Of a DNA stretch of 64,000 nt, positions 1-11,689 are shown in pieces (position 1 is the first letter of the stretch; each line of letters begins with the position of its first letter). The stretch covers positions 1 to 64,000 of the forward strand of contig QRFJ01002122.1 of NCBI GenBank assembly GCA_006176705.1, written 5' to 3'. Position numbers and translations under genes: made by a program. This stretch comes from Cocos nucifera. Its lineage: Eukaryota; Streptophyta; Magnoliopsida; Arecales; Arecaceae. The notes below the pieces were generated by a model. It made no database searches. It saw nothing but the letters and a program-made list of their open reading frames with translations, and was not told the origin of the DNA.

Positions 1-220
1 CAAAATCGATAGAGGAAAATGCCATAGAAACTGGTCCTCTTGAGTTCTGATAGAGACTTATAAAACAGAATAGATGTCGGTAGTCCACTAGTTAATGTTT
101 TAATGACATAAATGGCATTTATTAGCACCGTTCATATTCTGCATGGAGCATGTTAATAAAATTTGGGATATCATGCAACTGGATGGTCCACGTACAAGCG
201 AGTTAGTGGAATGCTTTTTG

Positions 221-482
221 AGGTTGTTTGGTTCGCAATCAGAATCAGAATGGATTGGAATCAAAATCAGAATGATTAAATTCTCCGAAATATTTAGTTC
301 ATAATCGGAATAAAAATTTGAATTCTTAGAAAAAAGTAGAGATGAAGTCTTAGATAAATTGGACCATTCATATTCCATCCTAGAATTAGAATCAAAATGA
401 AACTCCTCCCAACCAAATGGTTGAAATGGGATCCATTTCCATTCCGATTTTAAACCCCAACTCCCCACAACTAAACACCCCC
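221..482. mobile_element. Tourist/PIF-Harbinger-like MITE (D0 copy a)
   Basis: The ends form an imperfect inverted repeat of the GGGTGTTTGGTT / AACCAAACACCC type. The interior is rich in repeated 'AATCAGAATCGGAATGG'-like motifs, with no coding capacity. The orthologous copy in D1 (8775-9043) keeps a clean TTA duplication on both sides, which supports the PIF/Harbinger (Tourist) class. Confidence 0.7.
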
Positions 483-827
483 TAAGATTAATAGGAGTGG
501 TTTAGGTCTACCGGTGTTCTGATGCAGCCTTTGACCATTGGATCACCATAGTGATCTCTAACTGGCAAGGGCTCTGATGCAGTGTTTGGAGCTCCCTCAT
601 ATCACAAATCTCAAAGCTTATCAATCATGGATCATGATGGTGATCCAACTATTCCTTCTGTATTGGACCGCCTGCTGATCCAATGAGCTTTTAAGCCTCA
701 ACTCTTCCATGTGGACAATGTGAGGCATAAAAGATGGTGCAAATTAATAAGCCCTTGATCAATAACAAGTCATTTAGGAGGGCTTAGCCAGCCAAATCAT
801 TATGTAAAAATTTTGTTGTGCAAATTA

Positions 828-1117
828 GGGAGATGTTTGGTTTGCAACTGGAATTAGAATCAAAATAGGTTGGAGTGGAATCAGAATGACCAAATCTCTC
901 GAAGTATTTGGTCCATGCTCAGAATCAAAATTGGAATCAAAATAAAAATTTAAATCCTTAAAAAAAAGTAGAGATTGAATTTTAGATAGATCGAGCCATT
1001 TTCATTTGATCTCGAAATCAGAATTAGAATGAAACTCCTCTCAACCAAATGGTTGGAATAAGAGTCATCCATTCCCATTCCAATTTCAGGCCTAGCTCCT
1101 CCCATTCAAATGCCCCC
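828..1117. mobile_element. Tourist/PIF-Harbinger-like MITE (D0 copy b)
   Basis: This is a second, diverged member of the same MITE family as 221-482. It begins GGGAGATGTTTGG after a TTA and ends in a C-run followed by TAG. It is also present at 57059-57350, and truncated at 9390-9638. Confidence 0.6.
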
Positions 1118-1559
1118 TAGGTTTATATATAACGCATCATGCTATGTATGGTTTGGAGTTTGGAATGCTAAGGATCTGGATGGTGCTGTATTCCAAAAAA
1201 ATGTAATTTTTTTTTCAAATATTTGTATTTATGTAGTTTATAAGCAACGTTGTTCACCAGACCGATAAATTAAAATTTGCCCTCCTTATCAGAGAAAGGA
1301 AGAGTGGCTTCACACATTGTGATTATCCAAGACCCAATACTTGAAGCCCGAACCTCCGAGTTAAACTGAGGGGTGAGACTACTTAGGCAACACTAATTCA
1401 CAACCGGATCTGAGCTCTTAGTATCTTATTATAGATCATTAAGCCTCACAAGCTTTGATTAAATCCAGTGAGTTTTCTTCAGCAAGCTCATTGACTTTCA
1501 GTTGACTTGAAAAAGCTGATGATATCTTGATTTTATTTACTCAAATAATAAATAAAAAT

Positions 1560-1787
1560 TTAGATAATTCTGAAACTACGATACCATGTGAACTGTTTAA
1601 TGCAGCCCAACACTGATGAGCAATAGAAAGGTACAGTGCATAATTTTCTAGCAAGCTTGTGTCCAACGAATTCAGCAACATTTTTTCGGTAGTCTAGTGG
1701 AGACCAGACACGATCATGAATCAAAATATGATCCCAAATTGGTTCATATTCTAAAGCACTGCACCTATGAATTACGATGTATCTCAA
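1560..1787 (-). other. Short conserved ORF of unknown status (D0)
   Basis: A 75-codon ORF is also open in D2 (57772-58026). The two products differ at three residues over 75. The peptide contains 'EYEPIWDH' and 'RKNVAEFVGHKLARK', which read like protein rather than noise. A possible splice acceptor (GTGCAG) precedes the codon for the A of 'ALEYEPIW', so this may be a leftover exon. About six bases differ between the copies and three of the changes alter the peptide, so there is no sign of purifying selection. I do not recognise a family. Confidence 0.3.
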
Positions 1788-1867
1788 TGCATTACCAACA
1801 GTTGGTGCTGCATTGGGCCTTCAAATGATTCAATGAGCACTAGACCTACCTAGGTCCTAGATGATCC

Positions 1868-1999
1868 ATAATTTCTGTACCTTAAAGAAATTGCGAACTA
1901 AAAAAAGGAGAAGCAATCCACAATTTCTGTACCTTGAAGAAATTGAGAACTAAAAAAAGAAGCGATCCGCAATCTGTACTTTAAAGAAATTGAGAACTA
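1868..1999. repeat. Three-unit tandem repeat, about 45 bp
   Basis: Units read roughly 'CTGTACCTTAAAGAAATTG' followed by 'GAACTAAAAAAAG'. They occur three times with small changes and again in D2 at about 58099-58244. The array is non-coding. Confidence 0.6.
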
Positions 2000-2083
2000 G
2001 AAAACAAAACATTTGGTGTTCAAGAAAATAATTATGCTATTTCAGAAGCCCAATGCAAGAGAATCATAATCGATGTCAAAAAA

Positions 2084-2554
2084 TTAACGGTATTCTCGAG
2101 TTTTGAGAGGTCACTAAAGCAGTCAGATATTGGCTCTGAAAAATTAGGATAGATGTAGTTCTAAGACTAACATTGGTTTGATTCTAGAGTGAAGGTTCAG
2201 TCACGGATATGAGACTTTGATTTGTAAATTTCATGAAAACTATTCAGAATTTAAATTAGATTTGAATCTATAAAATTGAGTGTATGATCAAATCATAAAA
2301 TGTATATGAGTTTGAAGGAATATATTCGGACTGAATTAGTTTAAATTTTTTTTAAAATTAAAAATTTAATTCATATATATATATATATATATTATAAATT
2401 TTAAAAATTAAGATAAAAAAAATCAATAGAATTATTTTTTTTTATATTTTTTTTTCTTTATTTTCTTCGTATGCTAACGTATTCCAGAGGGCGCGCCTCC
2501 AAAGGAAGGAGGCGTGTCTCACTCTTCCTTAACCCTCGAGGATCCTGCGCAATG
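2084..2554 (+). repeat. Left LTR of E1 (5' end clipped)
   Basis: It is homologous to 4868-5368, 44352-44875 and 47411-47921. It ends GCGCAATG where its sisters end GCACAACA. It contains a short TA run (about 2376-2393) in the place where E2 has a long TA microsatellite. The terminal TGTTA is lost at the junction with D0. Confidence 0.75.
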
Positions 2555-2570
2555 ATTGATACCAGAGCTG
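2555..2570 (+). other. Primer-binding site of E1 (tRNA-Met type)
   Basis: ATTGATACCAGAGCTG follows the LTR directly and resembles the TGGTATCAGAGC consensus. There is a single copy here, whereas E2 carries three. Confidence 0.65.
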
Positions 2571-4867
2571 TCTTGACGGGGAGGGAGATCTGGTGGGCGT
2601 AGCTTGCTGTCTTCTTCTCCGAGAAATCGCAGGACGGCGGTGGCTGGTGGAACGCGTCCAGTAGGTGCGCGTGCAGCAGTAGTCAGCCGGGAAGGCGGTA
2701 GGAGGGGTGATCGATCGGATCTTCCTCTTCTAGCGAGATGGCGCGCGGGCAGAGGTTGGATCCGGTGGTGGTGGCTCGCGTGCAGCGGAGAGCCGGCCGA
2801 GGAGCAGGGATCCGGTGTCGGAGCAGGCCGCATGGAAGAATCCGATGCCAGGGAGCACGGATCCGGCGAGGTAGCACGTGGATCCGAGCCGGCGAGATGG
2901 CGCAGGGCCCTCTCTTCCTCCTGACGCGTGGATCCGGTGGCGCGCGAACGGCGACAGCGACGGTGTGCTGCGGTGGTGGTGGCGCCCAGGCGAGGTCGGT
3001 CGACGGTGGTCGGCAGCAGGCGATCGGTTTCCTGTTTTTGGTTTGGACAGGACGATGGAGAACGCCGAAGGAATCTGGAAGGTTCCAGGAGAGAGAGAGA
3101 GGAAAAAAAAAAAAAGAAAAACCGAAGGGTATTAGGGTTTTTTTTTTATTTTCTCTCTGCTGTGGTTATTCTGAATGTATCTTCGTATGATGTTAAAAAT
3201 AAAAATATAAAAATAATTTTATTTAGCATGTCAAAAGAGAGATCATTTAAGAATTTGAGATCGAGATAAAATTGAAAAAGTAACTATTCAAGTCTGATAG
3301 AAGATTAGAAGATTAGGAATGTAATTGAAGTGTATTCAGTGATGCAACCGATTGGAGCTTTAGAGACGATAGAGATGGATGGATCTATAAAGATTATTGG
3401 ATGGCTGTAGAGTAGCATAGAGATCATGTAGAAGGTGTTGTAGAGTAGCACAGAGATCATGTAGGAGGTGTTGGAGTAGGAGCATCTCAGGAAGATTGGG
3501 AGTAGGTCTCAGAAAGAGATAGGAAGATCTTAGATTGTGTCAGATGCATCAAGTAGCCAGAAGTATCTTGAATCAGATTTCTTCTTCAGCAGCATTAGGA
3601 AGAATCACGATTTAGATAGAGGATAGATTATGTGTAGCAAAAGAGAACTTAGATATGGATGGATTATATGTAGCAAAAGAGAACTTGGATATCTATAAGG
3701 AGGCGGTGTCGAGATGAGATAGAAAGCACTAAATGCTGCAGCAGTATCTTCCTGGAGGCACGAGCTGAGAGAGGTTCGACGGTGCAGCAATCGAGGAAGG
3801 TATCTCAGTAAAGAGTATTAGAAGGCATCTTAGAGAGATCGGAAGCAGATCTTAGGGAGAGCTAGGAAGTTTCAGGAGCCTCGGGATGAAATAAGTTGGT
3901 TTGAGCCCTGAATAGAATTTGAGCTGTAGTTCCTCCGAGTAAAATTGAAGTATGATTGGTGCAGGAGTAGAAGAGAAGTGCTAAGATGGAATTTTTTAGG
4001 ATTTAGTCACTGGATTTTGAGGAGTTGGATGAGGTCCTGTATGTTTCGGAGGAGCCTATAGGGTACAGCATATCCAAGATGATTTCGGAGAAATCCGCGA
4101 AGTGCGAAGGGTCCGAAGGAGCAGCGATAGTATTTAAGGTGCAGTGGCAAGCTCAGCAATGTAGCTTTGAGTGGTTGGCCTCAGGTGACTCGATGATAGA
4201 ATCAGATTCTTCTGCGACATCAGATGGACTTCGAGTATAGGTGAAGCTTCGAAGTTATGGCTTCAAAAGTGGAGAAAAAATTTGACATGAGTTCAGAGCA
4301 GAGGGGTGCAAGAGGATCGATATCTTAGTACCAACGCTAGTGATGCACAGTTTTAGATGGAGTGGCATGTGCAGGTTGAAAGACATAGCTCTGAAGAGAT
4401 CGTGTTAGATGATATAGTATGTGCTGGTACAGGAATGTTGTAGATTTTCTAGAAAAATCCAGAAAAAATGATGCAGCTGCCAAGTAGAAGGGATCCTACA
4501 ATTTCAGGATGGTGTGAATAAGCAAGCACAAGTCTTCAACTGTAGAGATGGTCATCTCAAAGGTCTCCAAGGGTGCACAATAGGTGGAAAGGATTGATAG
4601 AGGCATTAGAATTTGCACAGGGAGCTGTCTGGATGTATTATGGAGCATAGGTTGGTGTTGCAGCCATGGGATCAGAGCAAGAGGACATCAGTTCGAGACC
4701 AAGAAGTGCAGTGGCGCATGAGTTTCAAAAGCTGTGGAGCACAGGTCAGTGTTGCAGCTAAGGAGGTGAGGTGGCTTCGACAAGATGGTGTCAGCTCTAG
4801 AGGCAGTAGGGTGGTGCAGATGGTTCATGCAGGGTTTGCCAAGATTTGGGGGCACCAAGATAGAGAT

Positions 4868-5368
4868 TGTTAAGATTAATGGTGCTTTCAAGCCTTAGAA
4901 GGCCACTGGAGGAGTTAGGATGTTGGCTTCGGAAGATTAGGATAGGTATGGTCCTGGGGCTAGGTCTGGTTTGATTCTAAGGTGGAGGTTCAGCCCTCCA
5001 CGATCATGAAGCCCTGATTTGTGGGTCGCATGGGGGCTACTTAAAGTTTGGATTAGATTTGGGTCTATGGGATTGAGTGCATGATCAAATCATGCATGTA
5101 CATGGGTTTAGATGAGTGCATTCGGACTGAATTAGCTCAAAGAGTTTTTTACAAATTAGAGTTTTGGCCTATATATATACATGTATATTGTAAACCCTAG
5201 AAATTGAGATAAAAGATATCAATAGAGCTATTTTCTCCCACATCTCTCCCTCTTTCTGATTTTTTCACATGCCAAGATGCTCTAGGAGGTGCGCCTTCTA
5301 GCCTCGAGGAAGGAGGCACGTCCCACTCTTCATTCAGTCGCAACAACGTCAAGCAATCCTACACAATA
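4868..5368 (+). repeat. Right LTR of E1
   Basis: It begins TGTTAAGATTAATGG and ends CCTACACAATA. A TATA-like stretch (TATATATATACATG) near 5170 is placed as expected for an LTR promoter. The following ATTTA corresponds to the target duplication seen more clearly at E2. Confidence 0.75.
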
Positions 5369-6076
5369 ATTTATAAGTCCTAAGAAATTACATGATTTAG
5401 ATTTAACAATTGCTTCAGATTATTGATGTTTAAGATGTGCTATTATGGTTCTGCTCTTTCTAGCAGGAAACTTCTACTAATGATGATGTAATTGCTTTAA
5501 AAGCTTTTAGAAACTTGAATGCTTACTTGCATTACAGGCATTTCCTTAGATATGAGTATTTTTAGAAAAAAACATCCATCTACTGCTCCATACAACTGCA
5601 CAGAGTCCTGATTCTAGCAACCAAGGCTCAGCTATGGCCAGAAGATCCAGCCAGAAACAACAACATGGAATTATAGAAAACTAAGAGTGGGTTAAGAGGA
5701 GCAATATTGACTTGCTGGTCGTTGGTGAACGGTTTTCTTGGCTGGGAATAATACATACCCTCAAGGCATTTCATTTATCATCGATCAAAAAGTTGGAAAA
5801 TGTTGGAAATTTGATCAAGACATGGGCATCTAACAGGTTGCAGTGATACGTTTAAAATTGAAAACCATTCCTCTCCAGAGGATGGTGTTTTTCAAAATCA
5901 ATGGAGGAAAATGCCTTAGAAACTGGACCTGTGATAACCTAAATTTTTCACACAAATCTCAAAGCAAGCCCAAGAAAAAGAAAGGAAGAAGACTCCCATT
6001 AAAATTGAAAACCATTCCTCTCCCGGGGCTGGTGTTTTTCAAAATCAATGGAGAAAAATGCCTTAGAAACTGGTCC
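5369..6076. repeat. Duplicated block D, copy D1 (left part)
   Basis: Bases 5369-5754 match 47922-48304 and the remainder matches 56116-56268. The Tat-4 insertion point is therefore uninterrupted here: GGGAATAATACATACCC at 5745-5761 is the empty site. From about 5846 the sequence contains a tandem duplication of about 150 bp that spans the junction with the solo LTR. There is no gene. Confidence 0.8.
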
Positions 6077-6140
6077 TGTGATAATCTAAATTTTTCACAC
6101 AAATCTCAAAGCAAGCCCAATGAAAAAAAGGAAGAGTTTT
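5846..6140. repeat. Tandem duplication (about 150 bp x2) across the D1 / solo-LTR junction
   Basis: A unit starting AAAATTGAAAACCATTCC contains about 80 bp of block D plus the first 70 bp of the solo LTR. It occurs twice in a row. Because it includes both target and inserted DNA, it must post-date the insertion of the 6077-8587 LTR. Confidence 0.7.
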
Positions 6141-8587
6141 CTTCCACAACTTTATTGGAGAGAAAGTCAAATCCAGGAAGGATTCGGCCTCCCTTTCATC
6201 CTTTAAATCTCCCCCTCCCTCACTAATGACGTCCATAATGAACTCCAATCATCCTCCCTCTTCTTTCTTCCTTTTTTCTCTCGTTGAAGCCACAGCCTCC
6301 CTTGCTCGTGCTTGCCTGAAATTGAAGTCGAAAATATCGTTGAAGGCCAAGGTATGCACCGACCCATTTTCCTCTCTTTCTTCCCTTCTTCCCATGTCCC
6401 TGCACATGACCGTCGGTCGTCGGATTTGCCAAAAAAAAGCCCACGAATAAGGATCCTATTTTAACCAAGCAATATTTCCTATTTTTCCAACCATCGACGC
6501 CACCGCCTGTGGTGTCATGTCCCTGGCTCGTGACCCCCACCTGCCAGCTACCCATCCTGGAAGTCTTGGCCGTCGATGATCGATCCATGACCAAAAAATC
6601 AAAGGAAAAGGGATGGTCCCCTATTTTTCTATTTTTTTCTTATCTTTTTTGTTGGCCAGCCACTCACCGCTGGCTATCCCATGCCCCACCACTGTCGTCC
6701 ACCGTCGACCATGTGTGCCCTGCCGTCTACCGTCGATCTTTCGATCAAGAACCATCTTCCAATGCCCTCCCCTATTCAAAAAAAAAAAAGAAAATAAAAA
6801 AGAAAAAAAAGAAGAAGAAGAAAAGATAAAGAAAATATAAAAAAAATAATTTTCTCTCTCCTCTCTCTTCTTCTCTCTCTAGGATCTTTCTCTCTCTATC
6901 TAATTCATGAATCCTAGATTAAATCTAAGATGAAATCATGATGATCAGAAACTGCTCTGAAATCTATGCAGTAAGTCGAATTTCAATCCAGCTTTTGTCA
7001 GAAATTTATAGCATCTAATCATAGTTAACTCATATTGAATTTTTCCAATATGACCTTTGATGATCTCGACCATGATTGCTTCTTCCAAAGGATATGAAGA
7101 TTCTCTCTTCACTTTCTATTTCTACTTTCTCTCTCTTGACAGACTTCTTCTCTCTAAGATCTATAAATCCTGTACTGAGTCATGCCTTCATCTTTTAGAG
7201 ATCTATGTTGACTCCAATAAGATGATCTAAAGTTACTTTGAAATTCGTGCTATATGTCAATTCTACTTCGATCATGTCTAGTATCTTAAGAGTCCATCAT
7301 TGATGAATCCTATTGATCGATCTTGATTTTGATCTAATATGTATTTTACGATTCTTTAGTCGAGTCGTTTAAATCTAATCCTCAGCTTAATGACCCTGAA
7401 TTGCCCTGATGATCGGATGGTTCAATACATCCGGCCAACAGTCTTCTTTTCTTATAACTTAAATTCATCAAATAGAAAATTGATCATATTTTTGATATTT
7501 TAAATAGGATCACCTGTGAAATCTAAGGATATAGGATGAATAAGATAAGTGAAATCTTATATTCCTTATTTATTTTCAAATTATCATATCTTTTATGTAA
7601 ATAAACTATTATTATAAATTCATATTTTTCATAAAATAAAGATCAGCATATGAAATATAAAAAATATATTTTATTATGATCATTGCTTTTATGAATTTAT
7701 TTTATAAAAATGATATATTTTATTATGCATGAATTTTAATATTTTTTTATCTAAATATATATATATTTTAAGAAAAAGATATTCAAATTTTAAATACTCT
7801 CAGATAGCTATGAATGAATTTCTTTTGAAAAAATCAATATTCGGAGCTAGCATCCACAAGAAACATAGCCCCATCAATAAGTACCAAGTTGGTATAAGAA
7901 ATAAGAATCTTATCGATTAAGAAATATGATCCTATCATGAGTATAATAGTGATCTTAGCATAAATATCTGTGAGTAATATTTTGAAACATGACATGAATA
8001 AATGATCAAGAATATTTTATAAATTATGTTTATGAAATCTCATGATTTATACATGCATGATTAATTTATGATATATTTTATATTATACTCTATGAAATAT
8101 TTTATATTATATTCTATGAAATATTTTATTTATAATATTCATTATTTTCTAAATATTTTATTATCATAAAAAAATTTATACTTTATTCAATAAGGAAGCG
8201 TAGGTTTTACTTAGTAAGCTAGTATAGTTCATACCGTTTTTATTTTCTTTTTTTTATAGAGGAATAAGATTAAGAATGATGAAGGATTCAGGCTTGGAGG
8301 TCTGCATAGGAAGCTTGGAGATTTTTATGAATGAATTTAGCTTATCAAATGATTATGGATTTGTAGTCAATTATTTTATGAATCTTGAGATATGGGTTTG
8401 GTATTTGATTATGGATTTAGATGCGACTGATCTTAATTTAATTATTTAAGAAATGATAAAATTAAATTTTTATTTATATTTTAATTATGATAAATTTTAA
8501 TTAATTATGATCGATAGGCTTCGCATTATCGAGGGCCATATCCCTCGATAATATGGCCGTATTATGTCCTGGATTTAGAGCATGACA
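6077..8587 (-). mobile_element. Solo LTR of a large-LTR gypsy element (Del-like)
   Basis: On the minus strand it begins TGTCATGCTCTAAATCC and ends GATTATCACA, so it has TG...CA termini. It is flanked by GGTCC (6072-6076) and GATCC (8588-8592), a 5-bp duplication with one change. Removing it and one flank restores the sequence seen in D0 and D2. The length of 2511 bp fits the unusually long LTRs known for Del-type chromoviruses; that assignment is inference. The interior has a CT-rich tract near 6850 and long AT-rich stretches but no coding domain. Confidence 0.75.
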
Positions 8588-8592
8588 GATCC

Positions 8593-9638
8593 TCCTAAGT
8601 TCTGATGGAGATTTATAAAACAGAACAGATGTTAGTAGTCCACTAGTTAATGTTTTAATGATATAAATGGCATTTATTAGCACCGTTCATATTCTGCATG
8701 GAGCATGCTAGTAAAATTTGGGATATCATGCGATTGGATGGTCCACATACAAGTGAGTCTGTGGAATGCTTTTAGGAGATGTTTGGTTCGCAATCAGAAT
8801 CGGAATGGATTAGAATCGAAATCAGAATGGCTAAATTCTTCGAAGCATTAAGTTTGTAATCAAAATCGGAATAAAAATTTGGATCCTTAGGGAAGAGTAG
8901 AGATTAAGTTTTAAATAACTTAGACTATTCATATTCTATTCTAGAATCAGAATCGAAATGGGACTCCTCCCAACGAAATAGTTGGAATGTGATTCATTCC
9001 CATTCCAATTTTAGACCCCAACTTCCCACATCCAAACACCCCCTTAGATTAATGGGAGTGGTTTAGTTCTGCCGATGTTCTGATGCAGCCCTTGACCATT
9101 AGATCACCATCATGATCTTTAACTGGCAAGGGCTCTAATGCAGTGTTTGGGCTTCCCTCATATCACAAATCTCAAAGCTCATCAATTATGGATCACGATG
9201 GTGATCCAACTATCCCTTCTATATTGGACCGCCTGCTGGTCCAATGAGCTTTCAAGCCTCAACTCTCCCACGTGGGCAATGTGAGGCATAAAAGATGGTG
9301 CAAATTAATAAGCTCTTGACCAATAACAAGTCATTTAGGGGGCTCTTAGCTAGCTAAATCATTATGTAAAAATTTTGTCGTGCACATTAGAGAGATGTTT
9401 GGTTTGCAACTGGAATCGAAATCAGAATGGATTGGAGTGGAATTAGAATGACAAAATCTCTTAAAGTATTTGGTTCATGTCCAGAATCGAAATTTGAATC
9501 AAAATGAAATTTTAAATCTTTAGAGAAAAGTAAGAATTGAATTTTAGGTAGATTGAGCCATTTTCATTCCATCCCAGAATCAGAATTGGAATAGGACTTC
9601 TCTCAACCAAAATGGTTGGAATGGGAGTCATCCAAATA
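8593..9638. repeat. Duplicated block D, copy D1 (right part, truncated)
   Basis: It continues block D after the solo LTR and matches 36-1090 and 56268-57310. It includes MITE a (8775-9043) and a truncated MITE b (9390-9638). The block stops inside MITE b, where the foldback structure begins. The part with the short minus-strand ORF is missing from this copy. Confidence 0.8.
8775..9043. mobile_element. Tourist-like MITE with TTA target duplication
   Basis: The element is flanked by TTA at 8772-8774 and 9044-9046. Its ends are GGAGATGTTTGG and CCAAACACCCCC. It is the best preserved of the three orthologous copies in blocks D0-D2. Confidence 0.75.
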
Positions 9639-10217
9639 ATATCTTTTGGCTAGCCTTTTTAGATGAGGTTCTGGATTGTTATACATGGTATTAGAGCCAA
9701 CCCAGCCTAGAGTCTATATGGACTAGGGAATACTGCAGCCCGAATATTGGTTAATCGCTTAAATAATATCTTCCGACTAATTTGTTTCGATGATCACACA
9801 TTAATTATTCATTGAGAAGATCTTTGATATTTATATAGAACTAAGAAACCTAAATAATACCTTTTGGTCAGTCTTTTCAGATGAGGTTCTGGATTGTTAC
9901 AAATGGTATTCCCAGCGAATAACCGATGTGAGAGTAAATATATATCCATACCGATCCTCATATATTCTATTTAAGCTTTAACATCCTCGCCAGGCTAAGA
10001 GTCCAAATTCATAAATACTACGACTAGCCTATGATCAGCTTAATAAATTCGTGCTGCAATATCTCTTAGTCCATATGAGTTATGGGTTCAATCTGTGCTA
10101 ATACTATTTGTAACAATTTAGAATCTCATTTAAAAAGGCTAGTCACAAGGTATTATTTGGATTTCTTAGTCCCATATAAATATCCAAAATCTTCTCACCG
10201 AATAATCGATGTGAAAC
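9639..10217. repeat. Foldback of TRIM/LTR-like fragments
   Basis: Bases 9792-9910 pair as an inverted repeat with 10100-10217, and 9639-9740 pair with about 10046-10155. The fragment contains GGTATTAGAGCCA (about 9690), a tRNA-Met-type primer site just after a conserved LTR end (GGTTCTGGATTGTTA). The structure is best read as two short LTR elements or solo LTRs lying head to head. There is no coding sequence. Confidence 0.6.
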
Positions 10218-10927
10218 TAAATACATGCCTACATAAATCCTCACAAATCTACCATAAACTATTGTGATAAGAATCATTTAAGTTTTAGAAATTTTTGATT
10301 GTTTATTAGTTGACCTACCAAAATCATATGATAAATTGAACCTCAAAAAAGATTCAAACCCAAACATGAATTCAAGTATTAGTCAAACATGGATGCGAAT
10401 TTGGAGCTTACACAAATCCGAGGAAGAATCCAAACTCATTTATTCTTGTTGGGTTCGGATGCAAATATAACATGGATGCAACTCAAATCCAACCTTCTTT
10501 AGTATAGCAAATGGAGATACAGCTCAAATACATCGAATGTAATTCTAAAGGACAATTAACAATAAAAGTTGATGGAAAGCTAGTTATAATATGAGCCATA
10601 TGAGATGCTATCCGGTCAGCAATATATTACATTTTATAGGATAATTAATAATAAAAATAGATGGAAAGCTAGTGGTATTATGAGCCTCATAAGATGCTAC
10701 TAGTCAGTAATATTGTCCCCTTTTTTAAAATATGAGATGTGTGAAAATGAACTAGCTAATAAGACATTCACCAAAACATCGAGAAGTAGAGAATGGACAT
10801 TTGAGTGAGGTTAAGGTGGCCAATCGATCCGGTCAATAATTAATAAAGAATCGTGTTCGAGCCATATATATCATGGATGAGTAGCTAACTGCATACACTA
10901 GCCCTCTTCAGATAGCAATAAATTTAT
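10218..10927. other. AT-rich intergenic stretch with a short direct repeat
   Basis: No gene or complete element is visible. A direct repeat of about 83 bp (about 10550-10632 and 10637-10715, 'GATGGAAAGCTAGT') lies in the middle. The sequence runs into the left LTR of Copia A at 10928. Confidence 0.5.
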
Positions 10928-11430
10928 GTTGTGATTTCTCTAATCAAATGCATCCAGATATGACACATACTAATACGCATTTGATTTTATTTTATATATT
11001 TTAATAAATCTAAATTTTAAATAAAAATAAATTTTTAATAAAATAATAAAAATATATTTGATGGTTAGATAAATTTGAGCTCTATTCAATTATCATGGAT
11101 ACCGCCCATCTTCGATCTTTATGATTGATTCAAATACTATTTTTGATGGATTTGATGAATAAGATACGTTATAAAAGGACGTCTATGGATTTGATTCCCT
11201 AATCATCCAAAAGTTTATGAGATCCTTCCCATCAAAAATACTCAAAGTTGGATTAGAAAAATTAAGACGTTGCTTGTCGTTCGCGAGAAGCATCCAGTGT
11301 ATTTTCTTATGAACATAGGTTGCACATCATTGCAGTCGCAGACTTTGGATCGAAAATTCATTCAAAATTTAAACAATTATGATTGAAGATATAATTTTTT
11401 TTATATTAAAATTTATAATTTTATACGATA
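10928..11430 (+). repeat. Left LTR of Copia A
   Basis: It begins TGTTGTGATTTCTC. It is homologous along its whole length to 30765-31254. A TATAAAAGG box lies at 11170-11178, conserved in the right LTR near 30990, and probably marks the element's promoter. Confidence 0.75.
11170..11178 (+). promoter_or_regulatory. TATA box of Copia A LTR
   Basis: TATAAAAGG in the middle of the LTR is kept in both copies despite general decay around it. The position fits the U3/R boundary. Confidence 0.5.
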
Positions 11431-11689
11431 AATGATATCAGAGACATATTTATGCTATTTTATTCGATTAATAATATACTATATTTTTAATTTATTTTTA
11501 ATATATTAAAAATTATTATTTATAAATAAAATAAAAAATAAAAGAAATTATTATTATTTTTTCTGATCGGATCAGCCGTAGATCTATTTTCGGATTCAAT
11601 AAATAATTTATTTTATTTAAAGTTTTTGATTTATTTATTTATTTATTTTTGGGGTTTGGTTGTTATAAATAAATAAATAAAAAGGTAAA

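Larger units (their letters stand above)
1..2083. repeat. Duplicated block D, copy D0 (right part only)
   Basis: This stretch matches 56234-58324 nearly base for base and, for its first 1.1 kb, 8593-9638. It holds two Tourist-like MITEs (221-482, 828-1117), a short minus-strand ORF (1560-1787) and a three-unit tandem repeat (1868-1999). I see no confirmed gene. At about 2083, after an A-run, the match to 58324 stops and the sequence passes straight into the LTR of element E1. The window starts inside the block, so its left end is not seen. Confidence 0.85.
2084..5368 (+). mobile_element. Non-autonomous LTR retrotransposon E1
   Basis: Direct repeats of about 0.5 kb (2084-2554 and 4868-5368) flank 2.3 kb. 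Right after the left LTR lies a primer-binding site of the TGATACCAGAGC type, complementary to initiator tRNA-Met and typical of Ty1/copia elements. I find no gag or pol motif in the interior. Part of it (about 2600-3080) is GC-rich and the rest is purine-rich. The 3' flank is the same as that of E2, but the 5' flank is block D0. The first few bases of the left LTR are missing, so the copy arose by duplication rather than by independent insertion. Confidence 0.75.

Noticed and set aside
1340..1390. Possible 5S-rRNA-like or tRNA-like internal promoter (CCGAACCTCCGAGTTAAAC)
   Set aside because: It resembles the 5S region AACTCCGAAGTTAAGC only loosely, lacks the rest of the gene, and I could not fold a tRNA around it.
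2604..3190. Overlapping GC-rich ORFs in E1, with counterparts at 45027-45749 in E2
   Set aside because: Several frames are open on both strands because of base composition. The frames and ends are not kept between E1 and E2, and no domain is visible.
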